From the NCBI RefSeq assembly GCF_003628145.1, contig NZ_RBZV01000006.1, forward strand, positions 124,001 through 188,000: a stretch of 64,000 nt of DNA, read 5' to 3'. Positions within the stretch are counted from its first letter, which is position 1. Each line of letters opens with the position of its first letter. Under the pieces are notes generated by a model, which worked only from the letters and a program-made list of their open reading frames with translations, searched no databases and was not told the DNA's origin. The stretch comes from Trinickia fusca (lineage in GTDB: Bacteria > Pseudomonadota > Gammaproteobacteria > Burkholderiales > Burkholderiaceae). Shown piece by piece: positions 34,218-43,786 of the stretch. A program made the translations under genes and the position numbers.

Positions 34218-35654
34218 TCATCGGTCGGCAATGCTTTGCATGTTCAGACGCCCAAGCTTCGATGCAAGCGCCAGTTTCGCCGTATGCCAGTCCGCCAATG
34301 CCTGAATGCGGTGTTGCTGTGCCGTCGCCAGTGCTGTCTGCGTGCTCAGCAGCTCCAGGATGTTGCCTACACCGGCGCGGTAACGATGTTCTGCCGCATC
34401 GAATGCCCGTCGCGCGATCGCGACCGCCGCTTCCGTGTGGGCCGCATTCTGTGTCGCGGTGCGCAGCGACTGCCAGGCCGTCCACATATCCAGTGCCGCT
34501 TGTTGCCGAGCATCATCCACGGCTGCCTGTTGTCGTTCCGCTTCCGCCTCGGCTTGGCGAACCTCGTAGTGTCTCCCGCCGCCCTCGAAGAAAGGAATGC
34601 TGATCTGCACGCCGATGTACGCATCACGGCCTGTGGCCGGATACGTCGGAATGCCGAGCCCCAAGCTCGCAGGCTGGTTGTTGCGGCTGTATTTCGCGAC
34701 GAGATTCACGCTAGGCAACCCCGCAGAGCGCGTCTGAGCTACCTTTGCCAGCGCCGCCTCGTAGCGCGCCTCGGCGGCGAGCACCGCCGGGTGCGTCCGT
34801 TTGACATCGTCGATCAGTTGAACGACCGACTCGCTCCAGTCCCCTCCCGGCAGCGGTGTAGCCGTGACCGGTGGGACCACCAGCGGCACATCCGGGTCCA
34901 GTCCCATGTCCGAGGCGAGCGCGCCCAGCGTGGTTTTCGCGTTACCCTCGGCGCGGATCCGGTTGAATGTCGCTTCATCGCGCTTCGTCTGCGCCTGTAA
35001 CGCATCTGTCACGGGCGCGACGCCCCGGTCCACGCGTGCCTGCGCCGCGACCACGCTGTCGCCGGCGATGCGCTCGATCTCCTCGGCCGCATCGAGTTCA
35101 CCGCTGGCCGCCTGGACCGCCGCATAATCCTTCGCGACAGTCGCGAACGTGTCCTGCACGGCTGCATCCTGCGTTGCGCGTGCAGCAGCAAGCAGGCTAT
35201 CGGCATTGCGCAGCGCCGCCGCGCGGCCCCCGAAATCGAACAGCAGCCAGTTCAGCGTGACGCTCTCGGTACGGACGTTGGCCGCAGTGTCCGAATCGAG
35301 CTCGGGATGGCCGTTCACTCTCGTCGACGAGACGTCGCGAACCTCCTGCCAGTTGCCGGTAATGCTCGGGAGATACGCCGCTCGTGCCACGCCGACAGCC
35401 GCTGCCTGCGCTTTGACGCCCGCCCAAGCCTCGCGGGTCCGGGGGTTGTTGCACAGTCCCCGTTCGACGGCCTCCACCAGCGTTAGCGGCTCGCCTGGGG
35501 CCGCGAATGTGCATGGCTGGCCAGCCGGGATAACGTCACCACCCGGATTCGGCGGCACAGTGCGCATCGCGAACAGCGGGTCGAACGCCTGGGCGCGGCC
35601 CGACATCAGTAGCGCCGCGGTCAAGGCCATCCCTGCCACACCTCTAGCGTTCAT
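34218..35654 (-). CDS. TolC-family outer-membrane channel of type I exporter
   Basis: 478 residues from ATG 35654 (GGAGAGC upstream), overlapping the MFP gene by 11 bases. A Sec signal (GVAGMALTAALLMSGRAQA) precedes two TolC repeats with long helices and the LVEAVERGLCNNPRTREAW opening typical of HlyD/TolC-type systems. Order ABC-MFP-OMP with tight overlaps marks a self-contained type I secretion operon. Confidence 0.9.
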   Translation of the reverse strand: MNARGVAGMALTAALLMSGRAQAFDPLFAMRTVPPNPGGDVIPAGQPCTFAAPGEPLTLVEAVERGLCNNPRTREAWAGVKAQAAAVGVARAAYLPSITGNWQEVRDVSSTRVNGHPELDSDTAANVRTESVTLNWLLFDFGGRAAALRNADSLLAAARATQDAAVQDTFATVAKDYAAVQAASGELDAAEEIERIAGDSVVAAQARVDRGVAPVTDALQAQTKRDEATFNRIRAEGNAKTTLGALASDMGLDPDVPLVVPPVTATPLPGGDWSESVVQLIDDVKRTHPAVLAAEARYEAALAKVAQTRSAGLPSVNLVAKYSRNNQPASLGLGIPTYPATGRDAYIGVQISIPFFEGGGRHYEVRQAEAEAERQQAAVDDARQQAALDMWTAWQSLRTATQNAAHTEAAVAIARRAFDAAEHRYRAGVGNILELLSTQTALATAQQHRIQALADWHTAKLALASKLGRLNMQSIADR

Positions 35655-37062
35655 GCATGCTCTCCTGCGCGCCCTCGACAAGGGGGCCGAGCAGATATTG
35701 CGCAACGCTTTGCTGGCCGGTCCGGATTTCCGCTGTGACCGCCATGCCCGATGTGAGCGAGATCCACCGACGGTCGATCCACATCCGGTTGCTGTTCAGG
35801 CGGATTCGTGCGGTGAACACGAGCCCCAGCCTCCGGTCCTGAGCGGCATCGTTCGAAACGGATACGACCTGCCCCTCCAGCATGCCGTACCGGGTATACG
35901 GGAATGCCTCGACTTTGACCGCCGCGCGCTGCCCCACCTTGACGAACCCGATGTCGCGGTTCTCGACCGTTGCCTCGACCTCCAGCGCTTCGTCCGGCAC
36001 GATCTCCATCACCGTCTGCGCGGTCGTGACCACGCCGCCTGGCGTGTGCACGGACAGTTGCTGAACCGTACCGGCCACCGGCGCCGTGAGGCTCATCAAT
36101 CCTGCGCGCACATGGGCCTTGGTTTCGTCGTTACGGCTCTGGGCGAACGCTTCGGTGGCCTTCTCCAGCGCATCGAGCTGTTCGCGGCGAAACTGCGAGG
36201 CCGCAGCTTCAATGTCTGCTCGCTGTTGGGCAACGCCCGCCTCGAGTTCACGCTCGTGGCCGCGCTGCGCTGCGAGCTCGTGCTCCTGTTCGAGTGCCGT
36301 CTGCTCCTTTTGCAGGTAATCGTGCCGAGCGACGTATTCGTCGGCCACCAGCGCTTTGTAGTCGTTCGCCTGTGCGCGCGCGAGCGGAGCGGTAGCCTGA
36401 AGCTTCCCAATCTCCGCGCGGGTGCTGTCAAGCGCCGCTTCGCGCTTCGCAAGTTCGTCCTTCGCGGAACCGAGCTTGTCCGCATACTCGCGCCACGTGC
36501 CTTCGGCCAGTCGCTGCGCTTCCTGCTGCCGGTCGACGGGCGCACCGTCAATCTGCTCGACCCTGGGCTGCGTAACGGTACGCTGCGCAGCCAGCAGTGC
36601 CCGGGCTCGCGCCATGGCGAATGCCGCATCGAACCGCGATGAACTGGCCTTGCTCTCGTCCGCCACAGCCTGAGCGGTATCGAGTTTCATCAGCAGCTGG
36701 CCGGCCGACACACGCTCGCCGTCACTCACCGAAATCGTCCGCACGACACCAGTGAAGGCCGGCTGAATGACCTTGACCTGAGCGTTGGGCACGAGCTTGC
36801 CTTTCGCCATCGCCACGATGTCGAGCTTCGCGAAGACGGCGATGATGAGCACGACCACCGCAAGCGCCATGATCAGGCGCGCCGTCCAGCGCGGCGCGGG
36901 GTGAACCGGTGTTTCGATCAACTCGAGCTGTGCAGGCTGAAATGCCAGTTCGTAGTCGAGCCGGGCCGGAACTTCCATCTGCCGCCGCATGGACCAGGCC
37001 GCACGCCACACGGCTGCATACCGCCGCCACAGTCCGGCCAGTGCATGAAGACGCATCGACAT
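35644..37062 (-). CDS. HlyD-family membrane-fusion protein of type I exporter
   Basis: 472 residues from ATG 37062 (AAGGGG upstream). A cytoplasmic N-terminus of about 60 residues is followed by one membrane helix (LIMALAVVVLIIAVFAKLDIV). Next come the lipoyl half VIQPAFTGVVRTISVSDGERVSAGQLL in pieces, a long coiled coil (about 130-320), and the C-terminal GLVFTARIRLNSNRMWID and SLTSGMAVTAEIRTGQQSV of HlyD proteins. It bridges ABC transporter and TolC-type channel. Confidence 0.94.
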   Translation of the reverse strand: MSMRLHALAGLWRRYAAVWRAAWSMRRQMEVPARLDYELAFQPAQLELIETPVHPAPRWTARLIMALAVVVLIIAVFAKLDIVAMAKGKLVPNAQVKVIQPAFTGVVRTISVSDGERVSAGQLLMKLDTAQAVADESKASSSRFDAAFAMARARALLAAQRTVTQPRVEQIDGAPVDRQQEAQRLAEGTWREYADKLGSAKDELAKREAALDSTRAEIGKLQATAPLARAQANDYKALVADEYVARHDYLQKEQTALEQEHELAAQRGHERELEAGVAQQRADIEAAASQFRREQLDALEKATEAFAQSRNDETKAHVRAGLMSLTAPVAGTVQQLSVHTPGGVVTTAQTVMEIVPDEALEVEATVENRDIGFVKVGQRAAVKVEAFPYTRYGMLEGQVVSVSNDAAQDRRLGLVFTARIRLNSNRMWIDRRWISLTSGMAVTAEIRTGQQSVAQYLLGPLVEGAQESMHER

Positions 37063-37067
37063 GGCGC

Positions 37068-39206
37068 TCACCCCTTCTGCAGTTCGACCAGATGGGCGTA
37101 ATACCCGCCCAGCGCAAGCAGCGTCTCGTGCACGCCGCGCTCGACGATCTTGCCCCGATCCATCGCGATGATCTGATCTGCGTGCCTCACCGCTGTCAGC
37201 CGATGAGCAATGATGAGTACCGTGCGCCCGGCGCAAATCGCGCGCATGTTGTTCTGTATGACGCGCTCGGTCTCGAAGTCGAGGGCACTGGTCGCCTCGT
37301 CGAAGATCAGGATGCGCGGATTGGTGAGCAGCGCCCGGGCGATCGCGATGCGCTGGCGCTGCCCGCCGGACAAGTTGCCCCCGTGCTCCTCGATGCGCGT
37401 GTCGTAGGCCTGAGGCAGCTCGCAGATGAACTCGTGAGCGCCAGCGAGCTTCGCCGCGCGCATGACTGCGTCGAGCGGCGCACCGGGGTCGGTCAGCGCG
37501 ATGTTCTCGCGCACGCTTCGGTTGAAGAGCAGATTCTCCTGCAACACGACGCCCACCTGCCGGCGCAGCCACGCCGGGTCCGCGAGCGCGAGATCGACGC
37601 CGTCGATGCGCACGCCGCCGTGCTCGGGAAGGTACAGTCGTTGCAGCAGTTTCGTCAGCGTGCTCTTGCCGGAACCCGAACGTCCGACGATGCCCACCAC
37701 CTGGCCCGCTCGAATGTCCAGCGTGACGTCATCGAGAACGCATGGGCCGTCCGGCCGGTATCTGAAGCGGATGTTCTCGAATCGGATGTCCCCGCGAATG
37801 GCAGGCAACGCCTGTTTGCTGGCCGGTAGCTCGGTACGGGTGTTAAGAATGTCGCCGAGGCGCTGCATCGAGATCCCGGTCTGCTGGAAGTCTTGCCACA
37901 GCTGGGCAAGTCGAAGCACGGGCGCGGCTACGCGCTGGGCCATCATGTTGAACGCGACTAGCGCACCGACTGTAAGCTTCCCTTCAATGACGAGGTGAGC
38001 CCCAAGAAACAGCGTCGCCAGAGAAACGAGCTTGCCGACGTACTGAATCAACTGCTGCCCCACATTGCCAAGCTGCGTCACGCGAAAACCCGATGCGACA
38101 TAGGCGGCCAGCTGGGTCTCCCATCTCCGGATGAAGTGCGGCTCGACCGACATGGCTTTGACGGTTTCCACGCCGGACACTGCTTCGACGAGAAACGCCT
38201 GGTTGTCTGCACCGCGCGCGAACTTCTCGTTCAATCGCGTACGCAGCGCCGGCACCAGCGCAGCAGAGACGGCGGCGTAAACCGGTAACGAGACCGCAAC
38301 GATCAGCGTCAGCCAGACGCTGTAGAGACACATCACCGCGAGAAACACGATCGAGAAGAAGAGATCGATGACGGCCGTCAGCGCCTGGCCGGTGAGAAAA
38401 TTTCGAATGCTCTCGAGTTCACGTACACGCGCGACGGTATCGCCTACGCGACGTGCGGAAAAATAGTTCAGTGGCAGGGTGACCAGGTGCCGGAAAAGAC
38501 GTGCCCCGAGCTCCACGTCGATACGGTTGGTCGTGTGCGAAAAGATGTAATTGCGCAGGCCCGTCAGCAGCACCTCGAACGTGGCACTCACGAAAAGGGC
38601 AATGCACACGACATTGAGCGTCCCTTTCGTGTGGTTCACGAGCACCTTGTCCATGACGACCTGGAACATCAGCGGCGAGACGAGACCGAAGAGCTGCAGC
38701 ACAAGCGAGATGCCGAGCACTTCGAGCAGTAGGCGGCGGTACCTCACCACGGCCGGGATGAACCACGAGAAGTCGAAACGCGCGAACTCGCCTGCGAGCG
38801 ACGCGCGGGAGGTGAACAGCATCATGTTTCCGGTCGCGCGGCCGAGCACTGTATCGATCGGCACGAGCGTAGGCGCCGGCTCGCCGGCCTCGAGCACGAA
38901 CGCGCTCGTTCCATCGAAGCGGGCAACGATGAAGTGACGTCCGTCGCGGTCGAGCACCAGGGCCGGCAATGGCGTGTGGCTCAGGCGATCGGCTCGCAGC
39001 GGCACGACGCGTGCCTTCAGACCCAAGCCGCGCGCGGACAGCACCAGCGCATCGACGCTCAGCGCTTCACTGCCTGATGCCGCCGCATGACGCAGTTGTG
39101 CTGCATCAGCCGCAACCCCGTGAAAGCGGGCGATCACGACCAGGCACGCGAGCCCCGCATCGTGGACAGTAGCGGGTCCACTTTTATCGATATCCGGTGC
39201 GTTCAT
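37068..39206 (-). CDS. Type I secretion ABC transporter with degenerate C39 domain
   Basis: 712 residues. Residues 1-130 form a C39 peptidase-like domain in which the catalytic Cys region reads DAGLACLVVIARFHG. The residue aligned with the catalytic Cys appears to be replaced, as in HlyB/LapB-type transporters, so it binds rather than cleaves cargo. Six membrane helices (about 160-440) and an ATPase domain follow, with Walker A GIVGRSGSGKST, signature LSGGQRQRIAIARAL, Walker B ILIFDEATSAL and the H-loop IIAHRLTAV. First gene of the operon ABC-MFP-TolC-protease. Confidence 0.95.
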   Translation of the reverse strand: MNAPDIDKSGPATVHDAGLACLVVIARFHGVAADAAQLRHAAASGSEALSVDALVLSARGLGLKARVVPLRADRLSHTPLPALVLDRDGRHFIVARFDGTSAFVLEAGEPAPTLVPIDTVLGRATGNMMLFTSRASLAGEFARFDFSWFIPAVVRYRRLLLEVLGISLVLQLFGLVSPLMFQVVMDKVLVNHTKGTLNVVCIALFVSATFEVLLTGLRNYIFSHTTNRIDVELGARLFRHLVTLPLNYFSARRVGDTVARVRELESIRNFLTGQALTAVIDLFFSIVFLAVMCLYSVWLTLIVAVSLPVYAAVSAALVPALRTRLNEKFARGADNQAFLVEAVSGVETVKAMSVEPHFIRRWETQLAAYVASGFRVTQLGNVGQQLIQYVGKLVSLATLFLGAHLVIEGKLTVGALVAFNMMAQRVAAPVLRLAQLWQDFQQTGISMQRLGDILNTRTELPASKQALPAIRGDIRFENIRFRYRPDGPCVLDDVTLDIRAGQVVGIVGRSGSGKSTLTKLLQRLYLPEHGGVRIDGVDLALADPAWLRRQVGVVLQENLLFNRSVRENIALTDPGAPLDAVMRAAKLAGAHEFICELPQAYDTRIEEHGGNLSGGQRQRIAIARALLTNPRILIFDEATSALDFETERVIQNNMRAICAGRTVLIIAHRLTAVRHADQIIAMDRGKIVERGVHETLLALGGYYAHLVELQKG

Positions 39207-39577
39207 TTCACCCCCATTCTTGATGCGAGAGCGTCACCGGTCTAGTTACGGCGCATGATCCTATGCTCCGGGAACCCAGACTCATGTGCGAGGCGAGTAG
39301 CCGGTACTTCCGGGGGGAGCAACGTCACAACGGAGATCTGCCACCGGCTCGCACAGGCAATCAATGCGGCGACGGATTTCGTCTCCGCCCCGCATGCCCC
39401 TGATTGCCACGAGTTTAGGCAAGCCGTCACTGCGAACCTTCAATTTTTGTGACACCGCGACAGCCGCCTGTCGAGCCGCGGATTGGCCTTGGGGACATCG
39501 GAGGCGCGTCGATTGTGACGGTGTCATGCCACAACCGATGTCTGAATGTCCTGATCAGCCTGCGAATGTCGCCCCGG
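39207..39577. other. Non-coding region with a dispersed repeat fragment
   Basis: Upstream region of the type I operon. It contains at about 39410-39458 a stretch sharing GAGTTTAGGC and the following 35 bases with 43461-43508, most likely debris of the same insertion sequence. Frames here are short and translate to fragments such as HEFRQAVTANLQF, so I call no gene. Confidence 0.5.
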
Positions 39578-40219
39578 TTACGGTCGCATCCGCAAGCTGA
39601 CATCGGCGTTCGGCGTGGCACCGACCTTCTCGAGCGCTTCGACCGCCGCGCCGTTGCCTTGCAGGATCGCGTTCTGCAGCGCCGTGTGGCCGCGCGCATC
39701 GACGTGATCCGGATTAGCGCCGTGCGCGACGAGCACCGACAGCATGTCGAGCCGACCGAACAAAGCCGCGAAAGATAGTGCCGTCTCTCCGGCATGATTG
39801 GTCTGGTCGATCTGGCAGTGCGTATCTGCCAGCCGCTTCGCGATCGCAGTCTCGCCCTTGAACAGGGCACCCATCAGCGCAGTGTTGCCGTGACGATCGC
39901 CGATGCACGGGTTCGCGCCGATGCGCAACAGATAGTCGAGCGTCGCGGGCTGGTCGCGGTAGGCCGCCAGGATGACGGCGGTATAGCCTTCGGGCGTCGT
40001 CGTATCGATCGGGTAATGCGCATCGACGAGCGCCTGCAGGATGTCGATGCGACCGAGGCGCGCGGCATCGAACCACGCATCGTCGTAGCGGCCCGGGTCA
40101 GCGTATGTGCCGGGATGCGACACCGCTGTGAGCGGCGCAGTCTGCGCGCACACCGCGAATACGGTGACGCGCGCGATCGCGAGTGCGCGGGCGAGAGTGG
40201 TTCGGAATCGGTTCTTCAT
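39578..40219 (-). CDS. Ankyrin-repeat protein, periplasmic, KatB partner (AnkB-like)
   Basis: 213 residues with an N-terminal signal-like hydrophobic stretch (LARALAIARVTVFAVCAQTA). About five ankyrin repeats follow (DAARLGRIDILQALVDAHYPID, LDYLLRIGANPCIGDRHGNTALMGAL and so on). It lies 89 bases downstream of the catalase gene on the same strand. In Pseudomonas, AnkB is co-transcribed with katB and is needed for full periplasmic catalase activity; the same partnership is inferred here. Confidence 0.85.
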   Translation of the reverse strand: MKNRFRTTLARALAIARVTVFAVCAQTAPLTAVSHPGTYADPGRYDDAWFDAARLGRIDILQALVDAHYPIDTTTPEGYTAVILAAYRDQPATLDYLLRIGANPCIGDRHGNTALMGALFKGETAIAKRLADTHCQIDQTNHAGETALSFAALFGRLDMLSVLVAHGANPDHVDARGHTALQNAILQGNGAAVEALEKVGATPNADVSLRMRP

Positions 40220-40308
40220 GAGCGATGTATGCCGCGCGCAGCCGTCCTGCGCAATCAGGCAGGTTCAACGCGAAGGCCATAGGTGCAGCCTTCGCAGGGT
40301 TGCGCCGA

Positions 40309-41844
40309 TCAGTTCTCGACGAGCTTGTCGGCGAGCGACTTCACGCGGGCAAGGTCCGCATGCATCGCGCGCGCGAGGCGCGTGCCGTAGTCTATGTCGG
40401 CTTTATAGAAGTACGAGAGCATCGTGTACTTGTTGGTGTCGTTCGTCACGTGGTTCAGGTCGCCTGACAGTGCGGTCACGAGATCCTGCCGGTCCTGCGC
40501 GGACAGCGTGCGGTAGTACTCGCCTGCCTGCCGGAAGTTCAGCGTCTTTTGGATCGCCGCCTGCTGCGTCGTGCCGGCGAGCGGCGTCTGGACGGACTTG
40601 TCGCGCTGGTTCTGCGCGAGCTCGTTCAGTGTCGACGGCTCATAGTTCACTTCGCCCTGACGATCGCCGATGTTCATCGCGCCGTCCTGGTTGTTGTTCA
40701 TTACAGGCACGCGCGGACGGTTGATCGGCAACTGGTTGAAGTTGGCGCCGAGGCGATACATCTGCGTGTCGGCGTAAGAGAACATCCGGCCTTGCAGCAT
40801 CCGATCTTCGGACGGCTCGATGCCCGGCACCATCCGCGATGGCGCGAACGCCGATTCCTCGCTCGACTCGAAGTAGTTGTCCGGCACGCGGTTCAGCGTC
40901 AGCGTCCCGATCTTGCGTTCAGGAATGCCAGTCCATGTCTTCGTGTCGTCGAGCGGGTTGTAGTCGAAGTTGTCGAGGTCCGACGGATTCAGTACCTGGA
41001 TATACAAGTCCCACTTCGGATCGTCACCCGCCTTCAGCGCGCCATACAGGTCGTTCGTCATCAGGTTCCAGTCTGCGCCGATCGAGCCGGGGATGTCCTG
41101 CGGACGGAGCCCTTGCTTGCCCTGCAGGCTCTTCCAGTGGAACTTCACATAGGTGTACTTACCGTCTGCATTGGTGAACTTGAACGCGTGCACACCGAAC
41201 CCGTCCATGCGGCGGTACGAATCCGGCATGCCTTCGCTCGTATACAGCCGGGTCAACATGCTCGTTGCCTCGGGCGCATGCGCGAAGAAATCGAACGCGA
41301 GGTTCGCGTCCTGCACGCCCGTCACCGCGCTCGGCTTGTTTGCATGGACAAAATCAGGGAACTTGATCGCGTCGCGGATGAAGAAGATCGGCAGATTGAT
41401 GCCGACGAGATCCCAGTTACCCTGTTCCGTATAGAACTTCACGGCGAAACCGCGCGGATCCCGCGCCTGCTCGGGCGAACCGCGATAGCCCATAACGGTG
41501 GAAAAGCGCACGAACACAGGCGTCTTCGTGCCGGGCGTGAACACCTTGGCCGTCGTCAGGTCGCTGATGTCGGCACTCGGCACGAACTCGCCGAACGCGC
41601 CGGTGCCGCGCGCATGTACGACGCGTTCGGGAATGCGCTCGCGATCGAAGCGCTGGAGTTTTTCGATGAGATGCGAGTCCTGCAGTAGCGTCGGTCCGTT
41701 CGGTCCGGCTGTCTGCGAATTCTGGTTGTCGCCGACGGGCGAGCCGTTGTCGCGCGTCAGTTCGGCAGCATACGGAGATGCGGCCAGCGCGAGGCAGGCC
41801 GCGGTGACCATGCCCTGCAAAAAGCGATTCGCGGTGTGTAACAT
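40309..41844 (-). CDS. katB: Periplasmic haem catalase KatB
   Basis: 511 residues with a Sec signal (LQGMVTAACLALAASPYAAEL). It disproportionates hydrogen peroxide. Landmarks: the distal His region RIPERVVHARGTGAFGEF, FVRFSTVMGYRGSPEQARDPRGFAVKF in pieces, the Asn-containing LVGINLPIFFIRDAIKFPD and the haem-ligand Tyr in MFSYADTQMYRLGANFNQLPIN. It is a small-subunit, clade-3-like catalase. The 342 bases upstream are AT-richer and should hold an oxidative-stress promoter; I could not define an OxyR site. Confidence 0.95.
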   Translation of the reverse strand: MLHTANRFLQGMVTAACLALAASPYAAELTRDNGSPVGDNQNSQTAGPNGPTLLQDSHLIEKLQRFDRERIPERVVHARGTGAFGEFVPSADISDLTTAKVFTPGTKTPVFVRFSTVMGYRGSPEQARDPRGFAVKFYTEQGNWDLVGINLPIFFIRDAIKFPDFVHANKPSAVTGVQDANLAFDFFAHAPEATSMLTRLYTSEGMPDSYRRMDGFGVHAFKFTNADGKYTYVKFHWKSLQGKQGLRPQDIPGSIGADWNLMTNDLYGALKAGDDPKWDLYIQVLNPSDLDNFDYNPLDDTKTWTGIPERKIGTLTLNRVPDNYFESSEESAFAPSRMVPGIEPSEDRMLQGRMFSYADTQMYRLGANFNQLPINRPRVPVMNNNQDGAMNIGDRQGEVNYEPSTLNELAQNQRDKSVQTPLAGTTQQAAIQKTLNFRQAGEYYRTLSAQDRQDLVTALSGDLNHVTNDTNKYTMLSYFYKADIDYGTRLARAMHADLARVKSLADKLVEN

Positions 41845-42153
41845 GTCGATGAGATTCCTTGTGTGAGGTGGTTTGTGAAGATCCCCACTAAATTTAATCT
41901 CGTCGACATAGATAAAACCAATCGAATTTCTCTAATTGCGCGATAGACAATCGTCGATCATGCGAATACATTTCTTTCGAAACGAAATTTCGATAGATCA
42001 TCATGCGAAGGCTCGGAAACAATGGACGAAACCACGCAAGCGCCATCGGTCTGCAGCGTGCTGGACGTATATCGATCCCGGCTGGGCACTCCCACCGTTT
42101 ACGGGTGGGAGGCGTCCATACCATCTCCTTATTTCACCTCGAATTCCAGCCGC
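41845..42153. other. katB upstream region and inverted repeats
   Basis: No gene. It holds the katB promoter region (AT-rich near 41880-42000, with the palindrome CGAAATTTCG near 41985) and a hairpin CTCCCACC / GGTGGGAG at 42089-42111. Short frames here look accidental. Confidence 0.4.
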
Positions 42154-42174
42154 GGCCCGGACTCATACCGGGCC
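42154..42174 (-). terminator. Hairpin after the lectin gene
   Basis: A perfect 7-bp stem (GGCCCGG / CCGGGCC) with a 7-base loop begins 13 bases after the lectin stop codon on the minus strand. There is no U-run. Confidence 0.45.
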
Positions 42175-42186
42175 AGGCAATCTGGC

Positions 42187-43101
42187 CTACAAGGTATATG
42201 CAGGCCCCCAGGCGGCCGGAAGCTGTGGCAGCTTAAACTCGTTTTGTTGCGAGGGAGAGAGCTGACACGCATTCTGCACAACGGCACCACCGGCTTGCAT
42301 CTCTACACAAAGACTACTGCTGCGCGAGACGATTTGATAGTTACCATCTGCGAGCTGAGTAACACTCCATTGATCGTTCATACTGGAACTGCCTTGGCAG
42401 CCCCATTGGATCAATTGCGCACCGGTTTGAGTTGAATTGCCGGGAACATTGAGACACTCGCCGCTATTTTTTGCAACAAGATGATAGTACTCACCGATGG
42501 GCGTAAGCGTCCAAGTCTCGCTGGTAGAACCTTGGCAAGCCGCTTGAGTGATGCCTGTTCCAGCTGCGGTCGAACCGCCACTGACATTCAGACAATTCGC
42601 ACCTCCAACGGCGCTAATTTCCGTGGGCAAATTCCTATTCCAGGTCACAGTCGCCTTCGCATTTATCAGGCACCCACCCGATACTGGGCATGGATAGTTC
42701 GTATTGAAACTTCCATTCGCCAAAAATTCCAATCCAGAATATTGGATCGGCGAAGAGTAGACGGATATCTTCCCACCATTTACCTGAGAGGCACCAAGCG
42801 TGATTGGCGAGGCAAGTTGAACGGTCGACGTCCCTTTTGAGTATGAAATGCTTGAATAGTTACCGTAGTTAATTTGCAGCGAACCACTATAATCCGCATT
42901 GGCAACGGTCACCGAATCAATAGTCACCGACTCAGCAAACGGATTGTACGCATTGGTGTAGTACGTACCCAATCCACCGGCATAGGTAGATAGATTAAGG
43001 GGCACCGTACTCTGCGGAAGCAGTGTCGCCGACGCAGCACCCGAGAATAGACATGCGCCCACTACAGATCCAACGAGTCTAAAAATCGATTTTTTATCCA
43101 T
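42187..43101 (-). CDS. Secreted ricin-type beta-trefoil lectin
   Basis: 304 residues from ATG 43101 (AAGGAA upstream); an upstream in-frame ATG at 43170 adds an unsupported stretch. A Sec signal (FRLVGSVVGACLFSGAASA) is followed by a 140-residue beta-rich domain with a CPVSGGC motif. Then come three trefoil subdomains (about 165-300) marked by CLNVSGGSTAAGTGITQAACQG, ETWTLTP, CLNVPGNSTQTGAQLIQWGCQG, DQWSVTQ and QNEFKLP. The QxW positions are partly kept. Likely exported and carbohydrate-binding. GC is clearly lower than in its neighbours, which suggests transfer. Confidence 0.88.
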   Translation of the reverse strand: MDKKSIFRLVGSVVGACLFSGAASATLLPQSTVPLNLSTYAGGLGTYYTNAYNPFAESVTIDSVTVANADYSGSLQINYGNYSSISYSKGTSTVQLASPITLGASQVNGGKISVYSSPIQYSGLEFLANGSFNTNYPCPVSGGCLINAKATVTWNRNLPTEISAVGGANCLNVSGGSTAAGTGITQAACQGSTSETWTLTPIGEYYHLVAKNSGECLNVPGNSTQTGAQLIQWGCQGSSSMNDQWSVTQLADGNYQIVSRSSSLCVEMQAGGAVVQNACQLSPSQQNEFKLPQLPAAWGPAYTL

Positions 43102-43724
43102 TTTCCTTATCCTTGGTTTGATCAATGACATCCACAATTTCGGCAAAGACGTGTTCTCGCCGACAATCATCGATGCCTTGAGCGCCTTAGCATAGGAAAC
43201 GCATGTGTAACCAATTGCGAATTAATGTGTCTTGCACCGCACGTCGCCAGAGCAATCGCCTCAGACAGGCACATGGGGGGTACCCACCCTTACGGATGAA
43301 GTCAGGTCCGTGGAGACCGGCCGGGGACATCCACTCATCGTCAAAACAGACGGTTTCCGGCTCCTGGGCTCACGTCCGGCCACGGGGCGTCCAACTGAAC
43401 CCATGACGCTGGCGTTCAAACGTCGATGTAAGCCAGCCCTCAACGAGTGCTTGCCCCCAAGGAGTTTAGGCAGCCCATCACAGCAAATCTCCAATCTTCG
43501 TGGCACGCGCGCATCGTGCCGAACCATCCGGCCACCCGCATCCTCTCAAATCCAGGGCCGCTCATCTCGCTGAAAAGAGGCACGACAGATATAGCCGGTG
43601 CGCCTTCGAACAACGAAACGATAGGAAACACTAGATGCGTCTTCCATCGGATTCAAGAGCCGCCATAGGCAAGCACCGGATTGCCTGTCATGCACGGGAG
43701 CTCCGCCCGATGACACCGAGAGAC
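43102..43724. other. Non-coding region with insertion-sequence debris
   Basis: 620 bases without a convincing gene. Positions 43461-43508 share a diverged block with 39410-39458. The flanking text is GC-richer than the genes on either side. Short frames on both strands look accidental. Confidence 0.5.
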
Positions 43725-43752
43725 GAACCTTCCGGCCATCAATCCACACTCA
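43725..43752 (+). promoter_or_regulatory. hrp-box-like promoter for the kinase-like effector
   Basis: Plus-strand reading: GAACC, 16 bases, ACACTCA, ending 34 bases before ATG 43787. Same consensus as the T3SS promoters. Confidence 0.6.
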
Positions 43753-43786
43753 TGCCAAGAATAATAGTCATAGGAATATTGCATCG

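Noticed and set aside
35149-36642. 497-codon plus frame opposite the type I exporter genes
   Set aside because: Antisense to TolC- and HlyD-family genes with clear domains; no ribosome site and unnatural composition.
40549-41688. 379-codon plus frame opposite katB
   Set aside because: Antisense shadow of a highly conserved catalase gene; Arg/Val/His-rich with no recognisable family.
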